Positions 12,701 through 24,600 of a DNA stretch of 64,000 nt are shown here, piece by piece. The first letter of the stretch is position 1. Each line of letters begins with the position of its first letter. The position numbers and the translations under genes are program-made. This stretch comes from Purshia tridentata (taxonomy: Eukaryota; Streptophyta; Magnoliopsida; Rosales; Rosaceae): positions 1-64,000 of the forward strand of contig QANT01008174.1 of NCBI GenBank assembly GCA_003254885.1, given 5' to 3'. Below the pieces are notes generated by a model. The model searched no databases, was not told the DNA's origin, and was given only the letters and a program-made list of their open reading frames with translations.

Positions 12701-13347
12701 GGCAAGAAGCACGCTCTCATGCTTGGATTAGCATTCTAGACCTCAAGAAGCACATTTCGTGTTAAGAAACAACTAAAATATCATTTCGGTGCATGCCCAT
12801 TCTACTTTCACGTAAATTACATCAAAAGGTGACCGGTTGGCAAGAAAGACATGAGGAAGCACTTTCTCATGTCTCGATTAGTGTGCTAGCCCTAAAGAAC
12901 CACTTTAGGTGTTAAGAATGCACGAAAACATCATTTTGGTGCATGCTCAATAAAAATTCGCCCAAATTGCAACAAAACGTTCTTGCTTGGCAAGAAAGAT
13001 GTGAGGAAGCACTTTCACATGTCTCGATTAGCGTGCTAACCCTAGAGAAGCACTTTAGGTGTAACGAGCTCACGAAAATGTCTTTTTGGTGCACACTGAG
13101 TTCGATTTGATGAAAGTTACACTAAAACTTTCCCGATCGGCGTGAGACACATTGGGAAGCACGTTCTCATGTCTCTATTAGCATTCTAGCCATAAAGAAC
13201 CACTTTAGCTTCTAAGAATGTACGGATACGTCATTGCACTGCACACTGAGTCAAATTTGGGTCAACGTTGCACCAAAACGTGCTCGGTTGGCAAGAAATA
13301 CATGGGGAAGCACTTTCTCTTGTTTGGATTAGCGTTCTGGCCCTCAA

Positions 13348-13359
13348 GAAGTGCACTTC
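13348..13359. other. example of the 12-bp palindrome in E monomers
   Basis: GAAGTGCACTTC is its own reverse complement and occupies the place where B, C and H monomers carry the CCTAAAG / CTTTAGG dyad. It is repeated in nearly all E monomers. Confidence 0.8.
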
Positions 13360-13579
13360 GTGTTCAGAAGAAACTACAACGTCATTTCGGAGCATTCTTA
13401 GTCTAATTCATCCGATTGCACCCAAAAGTGCCTGGTTGGCAAGAAAAACATGCGGAAGCAGTTTCTCGTGTCTTGATTAGCGTTCTAGACCTAAGGAACA
13501 ACTTTAAGTGTTAAGAATGCACGAAAGCGTCATTCGGGTGCACGCTGAGTGCAATTTGGTTGACGTTGCACCAAAACGT

Positions 13580-13596
13580 GCCCGGTTGGCAAGAAA
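13580..13596 (-). other. example of a CENP-B-box-like motif in the monomer
   Basis: On the minus strand the 17 bases read TTTCTTGCCAACCGGGC. Against the mammalian core nTTCGnnnnAnnCGGGn, eight of the nine fixed bases match; the G of TTCG is T. The motif recurs in B, F, G, H, J and K monomers. Plants are not known to have a functional CENP-B, so the likeness may be chance. Confidence 0.45.
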
Positions 13597-15097
13597 GACA
13601 TAGGGAAGCACTTACTCATGCTTGGGTTAGCATTCTAGGCCTAAAGAAGGACATTTCGTGTGAGGATAGAACAAAAATGTCTTTTCGTGCATACTTAGTC
13701 TAACCTCTTCCAAATTGCACCAAAACGCGCCCGGTTGGGAAGAAAGAGATGAGGAAGCACTTTCTAATGTCTCGATTAGCGTGCTAGCCCTAAAGAACCA
13801 CTTTAGGTGTTAAGAATGCACGAAAACATCATTTCGGTGCATACTCAGTCCAAATTCGCCCAAATTGCACCAAAATGTTCTTGCTTGGCAAGAAAGACAT
13901 GAGGAAGCACTTTTCCATGTCTGGATTAGCGTACTAACCCTAATGAACCACTTTAAGTGTAACGAGCTCACGGAAACGTCTTTTCGGTGCACACTAAGTC
14001 CGATTTGACTAAAGTTACACCAAAACGTTCTCGATCGGTGTTCTGGCCGTAAAGAACCACTTTAGGTGCTAAGAATGCACGGATACGTCATTTCAGCACA
14101 CACTGAGTCAAATTTGGGTTAACGTTGCACCAAAACGTGCTCGGTTGGCAAGAAAGACATGGGGAAGCACTTTCTCTTGTTTAGATTAGCGTTCTAACCC
14201 TCAAGAAGTGCACTTCGTGTTCAGAAGGAACTACAACGTCATTTCGGTGTATTCTAAGTCTAGTTCATCCGATTGCACCCAAAAGTGCCCGATTGGCAAG
14301 AAACACATGGAGAAGCAATTTCTCGTATCTCGATTAGCGTTCTAGACCTAAGGAACAACTTTAAGTGTTAAGAATGCACGAAAGCGTCATTTGGGTGCAC
14401 GCTGAGTGCAATTTGGTTTACGTTGCGCCAAAATGTGCCTATTATATGAGTAAAGAGCCCTTGGATTCGCCTTTTTCCGTAAGCCTAGAAGCAAGGTGTA
14501 GTCTAGCCCTTTGAATCTTATCCCCAGCCACTTCAGTTAGTGTTCATTGCTGAGTGATCGCTCACTGTTTGGCTGGAAAAGGTGGTCTGGAAGCTTCCTC
14601 TCTCCCAGCAAGCAAGACGAGATCACCACTTCTCTCAGTAATGGACTTCCTTGAATTCTTCCTTAGCCTTAGATGTCCTTTCACAGATTCTCGAACCTCC
14701 GATAGATAGAATCTCCATGCATGTGTTCTTTCTCTCCTCCCCTCAGCCATGCATCTCTTTTTTCGCCCCCCTTTTTTTCTTTTGGCCGTTTTTGTTAGGC
14801 TTTGAACCCCACCTTAGGTGCTGAGTGGTGTCCTCCCCTCCCTAATACCTAAAAAAAAGTTCCGTCTATGGAGCCTAAAGCTTTTTCCACGGCATGGCAG
14901 TAAGCAGCAAGTTGGCCTAGTCTCTCGCCCAGCCTTCGCCTTCTTCAGTGGCCAAGTTGAAGCGGTCAACGATTCTTCGGCCTACCGCCTTTCTTTTTCA
15001 AGTTCAAGGTTGCGCTTGTTCAATTGAAGATAATGCTATGCTGCCCTTCCCTTGTTCAAGAGAAAGCGAGGACTTTCTTTTAGCTACCGGGCAAAGA

Positions 15098-15310
15098 ATG
15101 AAACAAATGATTCTTTTAGAATGGTTATTCCTCACAATTGCTCCTTGTGATGCAGCGGAACCGTGGAAATTAGGATTTCAAGACGCAGCAGCACCTATGA
15201 TGCAAGGAATCATAGATTTACATCATGATATCTTTTTCTTTCTCGTTCTGATTTTGGTTTTTGTCTTATGGATCTTGATTCGTGTACTCACGCGTTTCGG
15301 CTCTTGGTAG
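15098..15310 (+). pseudogene. cox2: mitochondrial cox2 5' part fused to a foreign tail (cytochrome c oxidase subunit 2)
   Basis: From the ATG at 15107 the frame reads [20 protein letters not shown], then [24 protein letters not shown] and [13 protein letters not shown]. This is the N-terminus and first membrane helix of plant mitochondrial COX2, the copper-bearing subunit of complex IV. After about 15286 it leaves the family (which continues WHFHYKKN) and ends six residues later at TAG (15308-15310). The second membrane helix and the CuA domain are missing, so it cannot work as COX2. An in-frame ATG nine bases upstream (15098) would add MKQ. Chimeric frames with a cox2 start are common in plant mitochondrial genomes, so the fusion may predate transfer to the nucleus. 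The reading frame is open, which suggests a fairly recent arrival. Confidence 0.85.
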
Positions 15311-15376
15311 CCCACGTCTGTTCTCCGTCTTGCAGGTCCCCACTTCATGTTGCCGTGACGCCGTCTTTATGTGCTG

Positions 15377-15625
15377 TTAGGAACTGCCACTAACTTTCAG
15401 AGCTATTTGCAATCGAGAACCCCCTTTAGCTGAATAGCATCCTGAGGAGTTTTGCGTCCATACCAGCTTATCTGCCTTCTTTGTCTTTGGTAAGCGAATA
15501 ACTTTAAGACTCTCCACAGCCTGCGCACCCCCGTTGGGATCCTGTTTGTGGACACGCCATTCCTTACTTGATAGCAAACATTGTTAGAGACTAAACTCCA
15601 TTCCCAACTAACCGCCTTCCACACA
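15377..15625 (-). pseudogene. possible LINE ORF2 C-terminal scrap inside the mitochondrial insert
   Basis: A minus-strand frame reads KKADKLVWTQNSSGCYSAKG. It resembles the stretch before the zinc-binding C-terminus of plant L1 ORF2 proteins (DKLVW...SG.YSVKSGY). Frames on either side are broken and no reverse transcriptase is seen. Plant mitochondrial genomes often hold nuclear retroelement scraps, so it may have come in with the mitochondrial DNA. The match is short and made by eye; it could be chance. Confidence 0.4.
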
Positions 15626-18600
15626 GCAAAAGTTGGGAGTTAAGCCCTCCATACTGATACAATACTTCCCCTTTGTAAACAGCGAGTGGAATGCATAAGC
15701 CCCTTTAGAGATAGGGGCAAGTACTACGCGAGCTCGTAAGTAAAGTACGGAATGAGCCTTGTCTACGAAGCAGAGCGACCTCGTCTTGCTTGCTTCTGGC
15801 AAAGCTTCTAGCACTAGATAATAAGCATTATTGTATGGTAGGAATACTACTTTATAGGCCGACCACTACATAGGAGTGATAGCGAAGCCAAGCCGTATAA
15901 AGGCAAGCAGCCCTTATAGCAATAGCAAACGGCCTACTTATAGCCCTCTTTTTTCCCCTTTATTCGGGGCCTTACAAGCTCATGTGTCAATTCTTCGATT
16001 TTAAACCAATTTCTAGTGACCAAGAAAGACCCAAATCTTTTCCATCTTTTCTAAGTGCTGAGACACGCTCATCCCCTCTTGCATCTTGCATGGAAAAAAC
16101 CATTGCCGAAGAAACTTCATGTTTATCATTGTCACTGACTCATACTTTCTCACGCTTGGGTTAGCGTTCTAGGCCTAAAGAAGCACATTTCTTGTGAGGA
16201 TAGAACAAAAATGTCTTTTCATGCATACTCAGTCTAACCTCGTCCAAATTGCACCAAAACGCGCCCGGTTGGCAAGAAAGAGAAGAGCAAGCACTTTCTA
16301 ATGTCTCGATTAGCGTGCTAGCCCTAAAGAACCACTTTAGATGTTAAGAATGAACCAAAATGTCAATTCGGTGAACACTCAGCACAGTTTGGCCAAAGTT
16401 GCACCAAAAAGTTATCGGTTGGCAAGAAAGACATGGGAAAACGGTTTCTCATGCTTGGATTAGAATTCTAGCCCTAACAAAAGCGTATTCCGTGTTTAGA
16501 AGGAGCGGAAATGTCATCTGGGCGCATATTCTGTCCAATTTCATCCAATCTTCCACCGAAACGTGCCCGGTTGGAAAGAAAGACATAGGGAAGCACTTTC
16601 TCACGCTTGGATTACCGTTCTAGGCCAACAGAAGCACATTTCATGTGAGGATAGAACAAAAATGTCTGTTCGTGCATACTCAGTCTAACCTCGTCCAAAT
16701 TGCACCAAAACGTTCCCGGTTGTTCAAGAAACAGATGAGGAAGCACTTTCTAATGCCCCGATTAGCATCCTAGCCCTAAAGAACCACTTTAGGTGTTAAG
16801 AATGAACCAAAATGTCATTTCGGTGCACACTCAGTACAGTTTGCCTCAAGTTGCACAAAAAAGTTATCGGTTGGCAAGAAAGACAAGGGAATGCGCTTGC
16901 TCCTGCTTGGATTAGCATTCTAGCCCTAACAAAGCACATTCAGTGTTTAGAAGGAGTGGAAACGTCATTTCAGCGCATACTCAGTCCAATTTAGTCAAAT
17001 CTTCCACTGAGACGTCCCCGGTTGGCAAGAAATTAGATATGGGGACGCACTTTCTCGTGCTTGGATTAGCGTTCTTGCCCTTACAAAGCACTTTTTTATT
17101 TACGAACACACGAAAACATCATTCCGGTGCATCCTCAATCTAATTTCGTTTAACTTGCATCAAAACGTGCCCAGTTGGCAATAAGGACATGAGGAAGCAC
17201 CTTTTCTTGTTTGGATTGGCATTCTAACTCGAATGAACGACTTTAGGTGTTAAGAATGTGTGAAACGTCATTTTAGTTCACACTGTGTAAAATTTGGTTA
17301 AACTTGCACCAAATCGTGCTAGGTTGGCAAGATGCACTTCCTTATGCTTGGATTAGCATTCTAGACCTCGAGGAGCACATTTCATGTTAAGAAAGAACTA
17401 AAACATCATTTCGGTGCATGCTCAGTCTACTTTCATGTAAATTGCATCAAAATGTGCCCGATTGCCAAGAAAGACAAGGGGAAGCACTTTCACGTGTCTT
17501 GATTGGCGTGCTAGCCCTAAAGAACCACTTTAGGTGTTAAGAATGAACCAAAACGTCATTTTGGCCCACACTCAGTGCAGTTTGGCCAAATTTGCACCAA
17601 AATATTATCGGTTGGCAAGAAAGACGTGGAGAAGCAGTTTCTCATGCTTGGATAAGAATTATACCCCAAACAAAGCACATTCCGTGTTTAGAAGGAGCAT
17701 AAACATCAGTTTGGCACATACCCAGTCCAATTTCATCTAATCTTCCACCGAAACGTGCCCGGTTGGCAAAAAATTAGATATGGGGAAGCACTTTCTCGTG
17801 CTTGGATTAGCGTTCTAGCCCTCAAGAAGCACCTTTTTTGTTACGAACGTACAAAAACAACATTTTGGTGCATACTCAATCTAATTTCGTTTAACTTGCA
17901 TCGAAACGTGCCCGGTTGGCAATAAGGACATTAGGAAGCACCTTCACTTGTATGGGTTGGCGTTCTAACACGAATGAACCACTTTAGGTGTTAAGAATGC
18001 GTGAAACGTCATTTCGGTTCACATTGTGTATAATTTAGTTAAAGTTGCACCAAATCGCGCTCGGTTGGCAAGAAGCACGTTCTCATGCTTGGATTAGCAT
18101 TCTAGACCGCAAGAAGCACATTTCGTGTTAAGAAAGAACTAAAACATCATTTCGGTGCATGCTCTGTCTACTTTCATGTAAATTGTATCATAACGTGCCC
18201 GGTTGTCATGAAAGACATAAGGAAGCACTTTGTCGTGTCCTGATTAGTGTGTTGTCTTTAAAGAACTATTTTAAGTGCTAAGAATGCATGAAAACATCAT
18301 TTCGGTGCATACTCAGTCAAAATTCGCCCAAATTGCACCAAAAAGTTCTTACTTGGTAAGAAAGACATGAGGAAGCACTTTCCCATATATTAATTAGCGT
18401 GCGAAACCTAAAGAAGCACTTTTGGTGTAACGAGCTCACGAAAACATCATTTCGGTGCACAATGAGTCTTATTTGATTAAAATTACACCAAAACGTTCCC
18501 AATCGGCATGACAAACACTGGGAAGCACTTTCTCACATCTCGATTAGCGTTCTAGCCGTAAATAACCACTTTAGGTTCCAAGAATGCACGAATACGTCAT

Positions 18601-21600
18601 TTCAGTGCACACTGAGTCAAATTTGGGTTAACGTTGCACCAAAACATGCTCGGTTGGCAACAAGGACATTAGGAAACACCTTCATTTGTTTGGGTTGGCG
18701 TTCTAACAGGAATGAACCAGTTTAGGTGTTAAGAATGCGTGAAACGTCATTTCATTTCACACTGTGTATAATTTTGTTAAAGTTCCACCAAATCGCACTC
18801 GTTTCGAACCACGTTCTCATGCTTGGATTAGCATTCTAGACCTCAAGAAGCACATTTCGTGTTAAGAAAGAACTAAAACATCATTTCGGTGCATGCTCAA
18901 TCTACTTTCATGTAAATTGCATCAAAACGTGCCCGATTGCCAACAAAGATATGGGGAAGCACTTTCACGTGTCTTGATTAGCGTGCTAGCTCTAAAGAAC
19001 CACTTTAGGTGTTAACAATGCACGAAAACATCATTTCAGTGCATACTCAGTCCAAATTCACCCAAATTGCACCAAAACGTTCTTGCTTGGCAAGAAAGAC
19101 ATGAGGAAGTACTTTCCCATGTCTCGATTAGCGTGCTAACTGTAAAGAAGCACTTTAGGTGTAATGAGCTCACGAAAACATCATTTCGGTGCACAATGAG
19201 TCCGATTTGATTAAAGTTACACCAAAACATTCCCGATTGGCGTGACAAACAATAGGAAGCGCTTTAGGTGCCAAGAATGCACGAATACGTCATTTCAGTG
19301 CACACTGAGTCAAATTTGGGTTAACGTTGCACCAAAACGTGCACGGTTGGCAAGAAAGACATGGGGAAGCACTTTCTCTTGTTTGGATTAGCGTTCTCGC
19401 TTTCAAGAAGTGCACTTCGTGTTCAGAAGGAACTACAACGTCATTTTGTTGCATTCTAAGTCTAGTTCATCCGATTACACCCAAAAGTGCCCAGTTGGCA
19501 AGAAACAGATGGGGAATCAGTTTCTCGTGTCTCGATTACCATTCTGGACCTAAGGAACAACTTTAAGCGTCATTTGGGTGCACACTTAGTGCAATTTGGT
19601 TGACGTTGCACCAAAACGTGCCCGGTTGGCAAGAAAGACATAGGGATGCACTTTCTCACGCTTGGATTACCGTTCTAGGCCTAAAGAAGCACATTTCGTG
19701 TGAGGATAGAACAAAAATATGTTTTCGTGCATACTAAGTCTAGCCTCATCCAAATTGCACCAAAACGTGCCCGGTTGGCAAGAAAGAGATGAGGAAGCGC
19801 TTTCTAATGTCCCGATTAGCATGCTAGGCCTAAAAAACCACTTTAGGTGTTAAGAATGAACCAAAACGTTATTTCGGTGCACACTCCATACAGTTTGGCC
19901 GAAGTAGCACCAAAAAGTTATCGGTCGGCAAGAAAGACATGGCGAAGCGCTTTTTCATGCTTGGATTAGTATTCTAGCCCTAGCAAAACACATTTCGTGT
20001 TTAGAAGGAGCGGAAACGTCATTTCGGCGCACACTCAGTCCAATTTCGTCTAATCTTCCACCGAAACATGGCCGGTTGGTAAGAAATTAGATATGGGGAA
20101 GCAGTTTCTCGTGCTTGGATTAGCGTTGTAGCCCTCAAGAAGCACCTTTTTTGTTACGAATGCACGAAAACATCATTTTGGTGCATACTCAATCTAATTT
20201 CGTTTAAATTACATCAAAACATACCCAGTTCGCAATAAAAATATTAGGAAGCACCTTCCCTTGTTTGGATTGGCGTTCTAACCTGAATGAACCACTTTAG
20301 GTGTTAAGAATGCGTGAAACGTCATTTCCGTGCACATTGTGTACAATTTGGTTAAATTTGCACCAAATCGTGCTCGGTTAGCAAGAAGCATGTTCTCATG
20401 CTTGGATTAGCATTCTAGACCTCAAGAAGCACATTTCGTGTTAAGGAAGAACTAAAACATCATTTCGGTGCATGCTCAGTCTATTTTCATGTAAATTGCA
20501 CGAAAACGTGCCCGGTTTGAAAGAAAGAGATAAGGAAGCACTTTCTAATGTCCCGATTAGCGTGCTAGCCCTAAAGAACCACTTTAGGTGTTAAGAATCA
20601 GCCAAAACATCAATCTGGTGCGCACTCAGTGCAGTTTGGCCGAAGTTGCACCAAAAAGTTATCGGTCGGCAAGAAAGACATAGCGAAGCGCTTTTTCATG
20701 CTTGGATTAGCATTCTAGCCCTAACAAAGCACATTCCATGTTTAGATGGAGCGGAAACGTCATTTCGGCGCATATTTAGTCCAATTTCGTCCAATCTTCA
20801 ACCGAAACGTGCCCGGTTAGTAAGAAATTAGATATGGGGAAACACTTTCTCGTGCTTGGATTAGCGTTCTAGCCCTCAAGAAGCACCTTTTTTGTTACGA
20901 ACGTACGAAAACATTATTTCGCTGCATACTCAATCTAATTTCGTGTAAATTGCATCAAAACATCCCCAGTTCGCAATAAGGACATTAGGAAGCACCTTCT
21001 CTTGTTGTGATTGGCGTTTTAACCAGAATGAACCACTTTAGGTATTAAGAATGCGTGAAACGTCATTTCGGTGCACACTGTGTACAATTTGGTTAAAGTT
21101 CCACCAAATCGTGCTCAGTTGGCAAGAAGCACGTTCTCATGCTTGGATTAGCATTGTAGACCTCAAGAAGCACATTTCGTGTTAAGAAAGAACTAAAACA
21201 TTATTTCAGTGCATGCTTAGTCTACTTTTGTGTAAATTGCACCAAAACGTGCTCGGTTGGGAAGAAAGACATGAGGAAGCACTTTTCCATGTCTCGATTA
21301 GCGTGCTAACCCTAAAGAAGCACTTACGGTGTAACAAGCTCACGAAAACGTCATTTCGATGCACACTGAGTCCGATTTGATTAAAGTTACACCAAAACGT
21401 TCCCGATTGGCGTGAGAGATATTGGGAAGCACTTTCTCATGTCTCGATTAGCGTGCTAGTCCTAAAGAACCACTTTAGGTGCTAAGAATGCAAGAATACA
21501 TCATTTCAGTGCATACTGAGTCAAATTGGGGTTAACGTTGCACCAAAACATGCTCGGTTGGCAAGAAAGACATGGGGAAGCACTTTCCCATGTTTGGATT

Positions 21601-24600
21601 GGCGTTCTAGCCCTCAAGAAGTGCACTTCGTGTTCAGAATGAACTACAACGTCATTTCAGTGCATTCTAAGTCTAGTTCATCCAATTGCACCCAAAAGTG
21701 CCAGGTTGGCAAGAAACACATGGGGAAGCAGTTTCTCGTGTCTCGATTAGCGTTTTAGACCTAAGGAAAAACTTTAAGTATTAAAAATGCACGAAAGCGT
21801 CATTTGGGTGCACGCTGAGTGCAATTTGGTTGACGTTGCACCAAAACGTGCCCTGTTGGCAAGGAAGACATAGGGAAGCACTTTCTCACGCTTGGATTAG
21901 TGTTCCAAGCCTAAAGAAGTACATTTCGTGGGAGGATAGAACAAAAATGTCTTTTCGTGCAAACTCAATCTAACATTGTCTAAATTGTACCAAAACGTGC
22001 CCGGTTCGCAAGAAAGATATGAGGAAGCACCTTCTAATGTCTCGATTAGCATGCTAGCCCTAAAGAACCACTTTAGGTGTTAAGAATGAACCAAAAGGTC
22101 ATTTCGGTGCACACTCAGTGCTGTTTGGCCAAGTTACCCTAAAAAGTTATTGGTTGGCAAGAAAGACATGGGGAAGCGCTTTCTCATGCTTGGATTAGCA
22201 TTTTAGCCCTAACAAAGCACATTCCGTCTTTAGAAGGAGTGAAAACATCATTTCAGCGCAGACTCAGTCTAAGTTCGTCCAATCTTTAACCAAAACGTGC
22301 TCGGTGGCAGGAAATTAGATATGGGGAAGCACTTTGTCATGCTTGGATTAGCGTTCTAGCCCTCAGGAAGCACCTTTTTTGTTACGAACGCGCGAAAACA
22401 TCATTTCGGTGCATACTCAATCTCATTTCGTTTAACTTGCATCAAAACGTTTCCGGTTGGCAATAAGGACAATAAGAAGCACCTTCTCTTGTTTGGATTG
22501 GCGTTCTAACCCGAATGAACCACTTTACGTGTTCAGAATGCGTGAAACGTCATTTCGGTGCACACTATGTACATTATGGTCAAAGCTGCACCAAATCGTG
22601 CTCGGTTGGCAAGAAGCACGTTCCCATGCTTGTATTAGCATTTTAGACCTCAAGAACCACATTTCGTGTTTAAAAAGAACTAAAACATCATTTCGTTGCA
22701 TGGTCAGCCTAGTTTCATGTAAATTGCATCAAAACGTGCCCGATTGGGAAGAAAGAAATGAGGAAGCACTCTCTCATGTCTCGATTAGCGTGCTAGCCCT
22801 AAAGAACCACTTTGGGTGTTAATAACGCACGAAAACATCATTTCGGTGCATACTCGGTCCAAATTCGCCCAAATTGCACCAATACGTTCTTGCTTGGCAA
22901 GAAAGACATGAGGAAGCATTTTCCCATATCTTGATTAGTGTGCTAACCCAAAAGAAGCACTTTAGGTGTAACGAGCTCACGAAAACATCATTTCGATGCA
23001 CACTGAGTCCGATTTGATTAAAGTTACACCAAAACGTTCCCAATCGGCGTGAGAGACATTGGGAAGCGCTTTCTCATGTCTCGATTAGCGTTCTAGCCGT
23101 AAAGAACCACTTTAGGTGCTAAGAATGCACAAATACGTCATTTAAGTGCACACTGAGTCAAATTTGGGTTAACGTTGCACCAAAACGTGCTCGGTTGACA
23201 AGAAACACATGGGAAAGCACTTTCTCTTGTTTGGATTAGCGTTCTAGCCCTCAAGAAGTGCACGTCATGCTCAGACGGAACTACAACGTCATTTCGGCGC
23301 ATTCTAAGTCTAGTTCATCCGATTGCACCCAAAAGTGCCCGGTTGGCAAGACACATATGGGGAAGCACTTTCTCACGCTTGGAATAACGTTCCAGGCCTA
23401 AAGAAGCACATTTCGTGTGAGGACAGAACAAAAATGTCATTTCGTGCATACTCAGTCTAACCTTGTCCAAATTGCATCAAAACGTGCCCGGTTGGCAAGA
23501 AAGAGATGAGGAAACTCTTTCTAATGTCCCGATTAGCGTGCTAGCCCTAACGAACCACTTTAGGTGTTAAGAATGAACCAAAACGTCATTCCGGTGCACA
23601 CTCAGTACAGTTTGGCCAAAGTTGCACAAAAAAGTTATTGGTTGGCCATAAAGACATGGGGAAGCGTTTTCTCATGCTTGGATTAGCATTCTAGCCCTAA
23701 CAAAGCACATTTCGTGTTTAGAAGGAGCGGAAACGTCATTTTGGTGCATACTCAGTCCAATTTCGTCCAATCTTCAACCGAAACGTGCCCGGTTGGCAAG
23801 AAATTAGATATAGGGTAGCACTTTTTCGTGCTTGGATTAGCGTTCTAGCACTCAAGATGCACGTTTTTTGTTACGAACGAACGAAAACAACCTTTCAGTG
23901 CACACTCAATCTAATTTCGTTTAACTTGCAGCAAAACGTGCCCGGTTGACAATAAGGACATTAGGAAGCATCTTCTCCTGTTTGGATTGGCGTTCTAACC
24001 CGAATGAACCACTTTAGGTGTTAAGAATTCCGATGCACACTGTGTACAATTTGGTTAAAGTTGCACCAAATCGAGCTCGGTTGGCAAGAAGCACGTTCTC
24101 ATGCTTGGATTAGCATTCTAGACTTCAAGAAGCACATTTCGTGTTAAAAAAGAACTAAAACATCATTTCGGTGCATGCCCAGTCTACTTTCATGTAAATT
24201 GCATCAAAACGTGCCCGGTTGGGAAAAAAGACATGAGGAAGCACTCTGTCATTTTTCGATTCACATGCTAGCCCTAAAGAACCACTTTAGGTGTTAAGAA
24301 TGCACGAAAACATCATTTCAGTGCATACTCAGTCCCAATTTGCCCAAATTGCACCAAAACGTTCTTGTTTGGCAAGAAAGACATGAGGAAGCACTTTCCC
24401 TTGTCTCGATTAGCGTGCTAAACCTAAAGAAGCCTTTTAGGTGTAACGAGCTCACGAAAACGTCATTTCGGTGCACACTAAGTCCGATTTGGTTAAAGTT
24501 ACACCAAAAAATTCCCGATCGACGTGAGAGACATCGGGAAGCACTTTCTCATGTCTCGATTAGCGTTCTAGCCGTAATAAACCACTTTAGGTGCTAAGAA

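Larger units (their letters stand above)
3372..14440 (+). repeat. 150-bp satellite array, forward, 11-mer HOR type (block 1)
   Basis: About 74 head-to-tail monomers of about 150 bp. Landmarks in each are CACTTTAGGTGTTAAGAATG, CGAAAACGTCATTTCGGTGC, TTGCACCAAAACGTGCCCGG, TTGGCAAGAAAGACATGGGG and TTGGATTAGCGTTCTAGCCC. Variants follow A to K: A (GTGTACAATTTGG; lacks 12 bp in the middle, about 138 bp), B (GTCTACTTTCACG), C (TCCAAATTCGCCC, CGTTCTTGC), D (TCCGATTTGATT, CCGATCGGCGTGAG), E (TCAAATTTGGGTTAACG, GAAGTGCACTTC), F (TCTAGTTCATCCG, TGCACCCAAAAG), G (GTGCAATTTGGTTGACG), H (TCTAACCTCGTCC), I (GTACAGTTTGGCC, AAAAAGTTATCGG), J (TCCAATCTTCCACC, AAATTAGATATGG), K (TCTAATTTCGTTTAAC, GCAATAAGGACATTAGG). 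The first full run A to K spans about 3399-5035. Later copies skip or fuse variants, as unequal exchange would cause. Confidence 0.95.
14441..16143. other. nuclear insert of mitochondrial DNA (NUMT)
   Basis: A 1703-bp non-satellite block splits one G-type monomer. It holds the first part of plant cox2 (15107-15286), a LINE-like scrap, and GC-balanced spacer of the sort found between genes in plant mitochondria. The satellite stops after GTGCCT (14440) and resumes at ACTTTCTCACGC (16144); by comparison with intact G monomers 26 bp of target are missing and there is no target-site duplication. That pattern fits end-joining of organelle DNA at a break, not transposition. The two halves match the local G subtype (CTTGGGTTAGCG), so the array existed before the insertion. 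Most of 14441-14940 and 15640-16143 contains nothing I recognise. Confidence 0.75.

Noticed and set aside
3372-14440. Regular repeats as a possible CRISPR array
   Set aside because: There are no unique spacers between short repeats; the entire unit is repeated, and the context is plant nuclear DNA.
14818-15027. Short frames upstream of the cox2 piece
   Set aside because: No homology recognised. They look like mitochondrial spacer, and the cox2 frame is the only supported coding trace.
14441-16143. Chloroplast origin of the insert
   Set aside because: cox2 is mitochondrial, and no plastid gene was recognised in the block.
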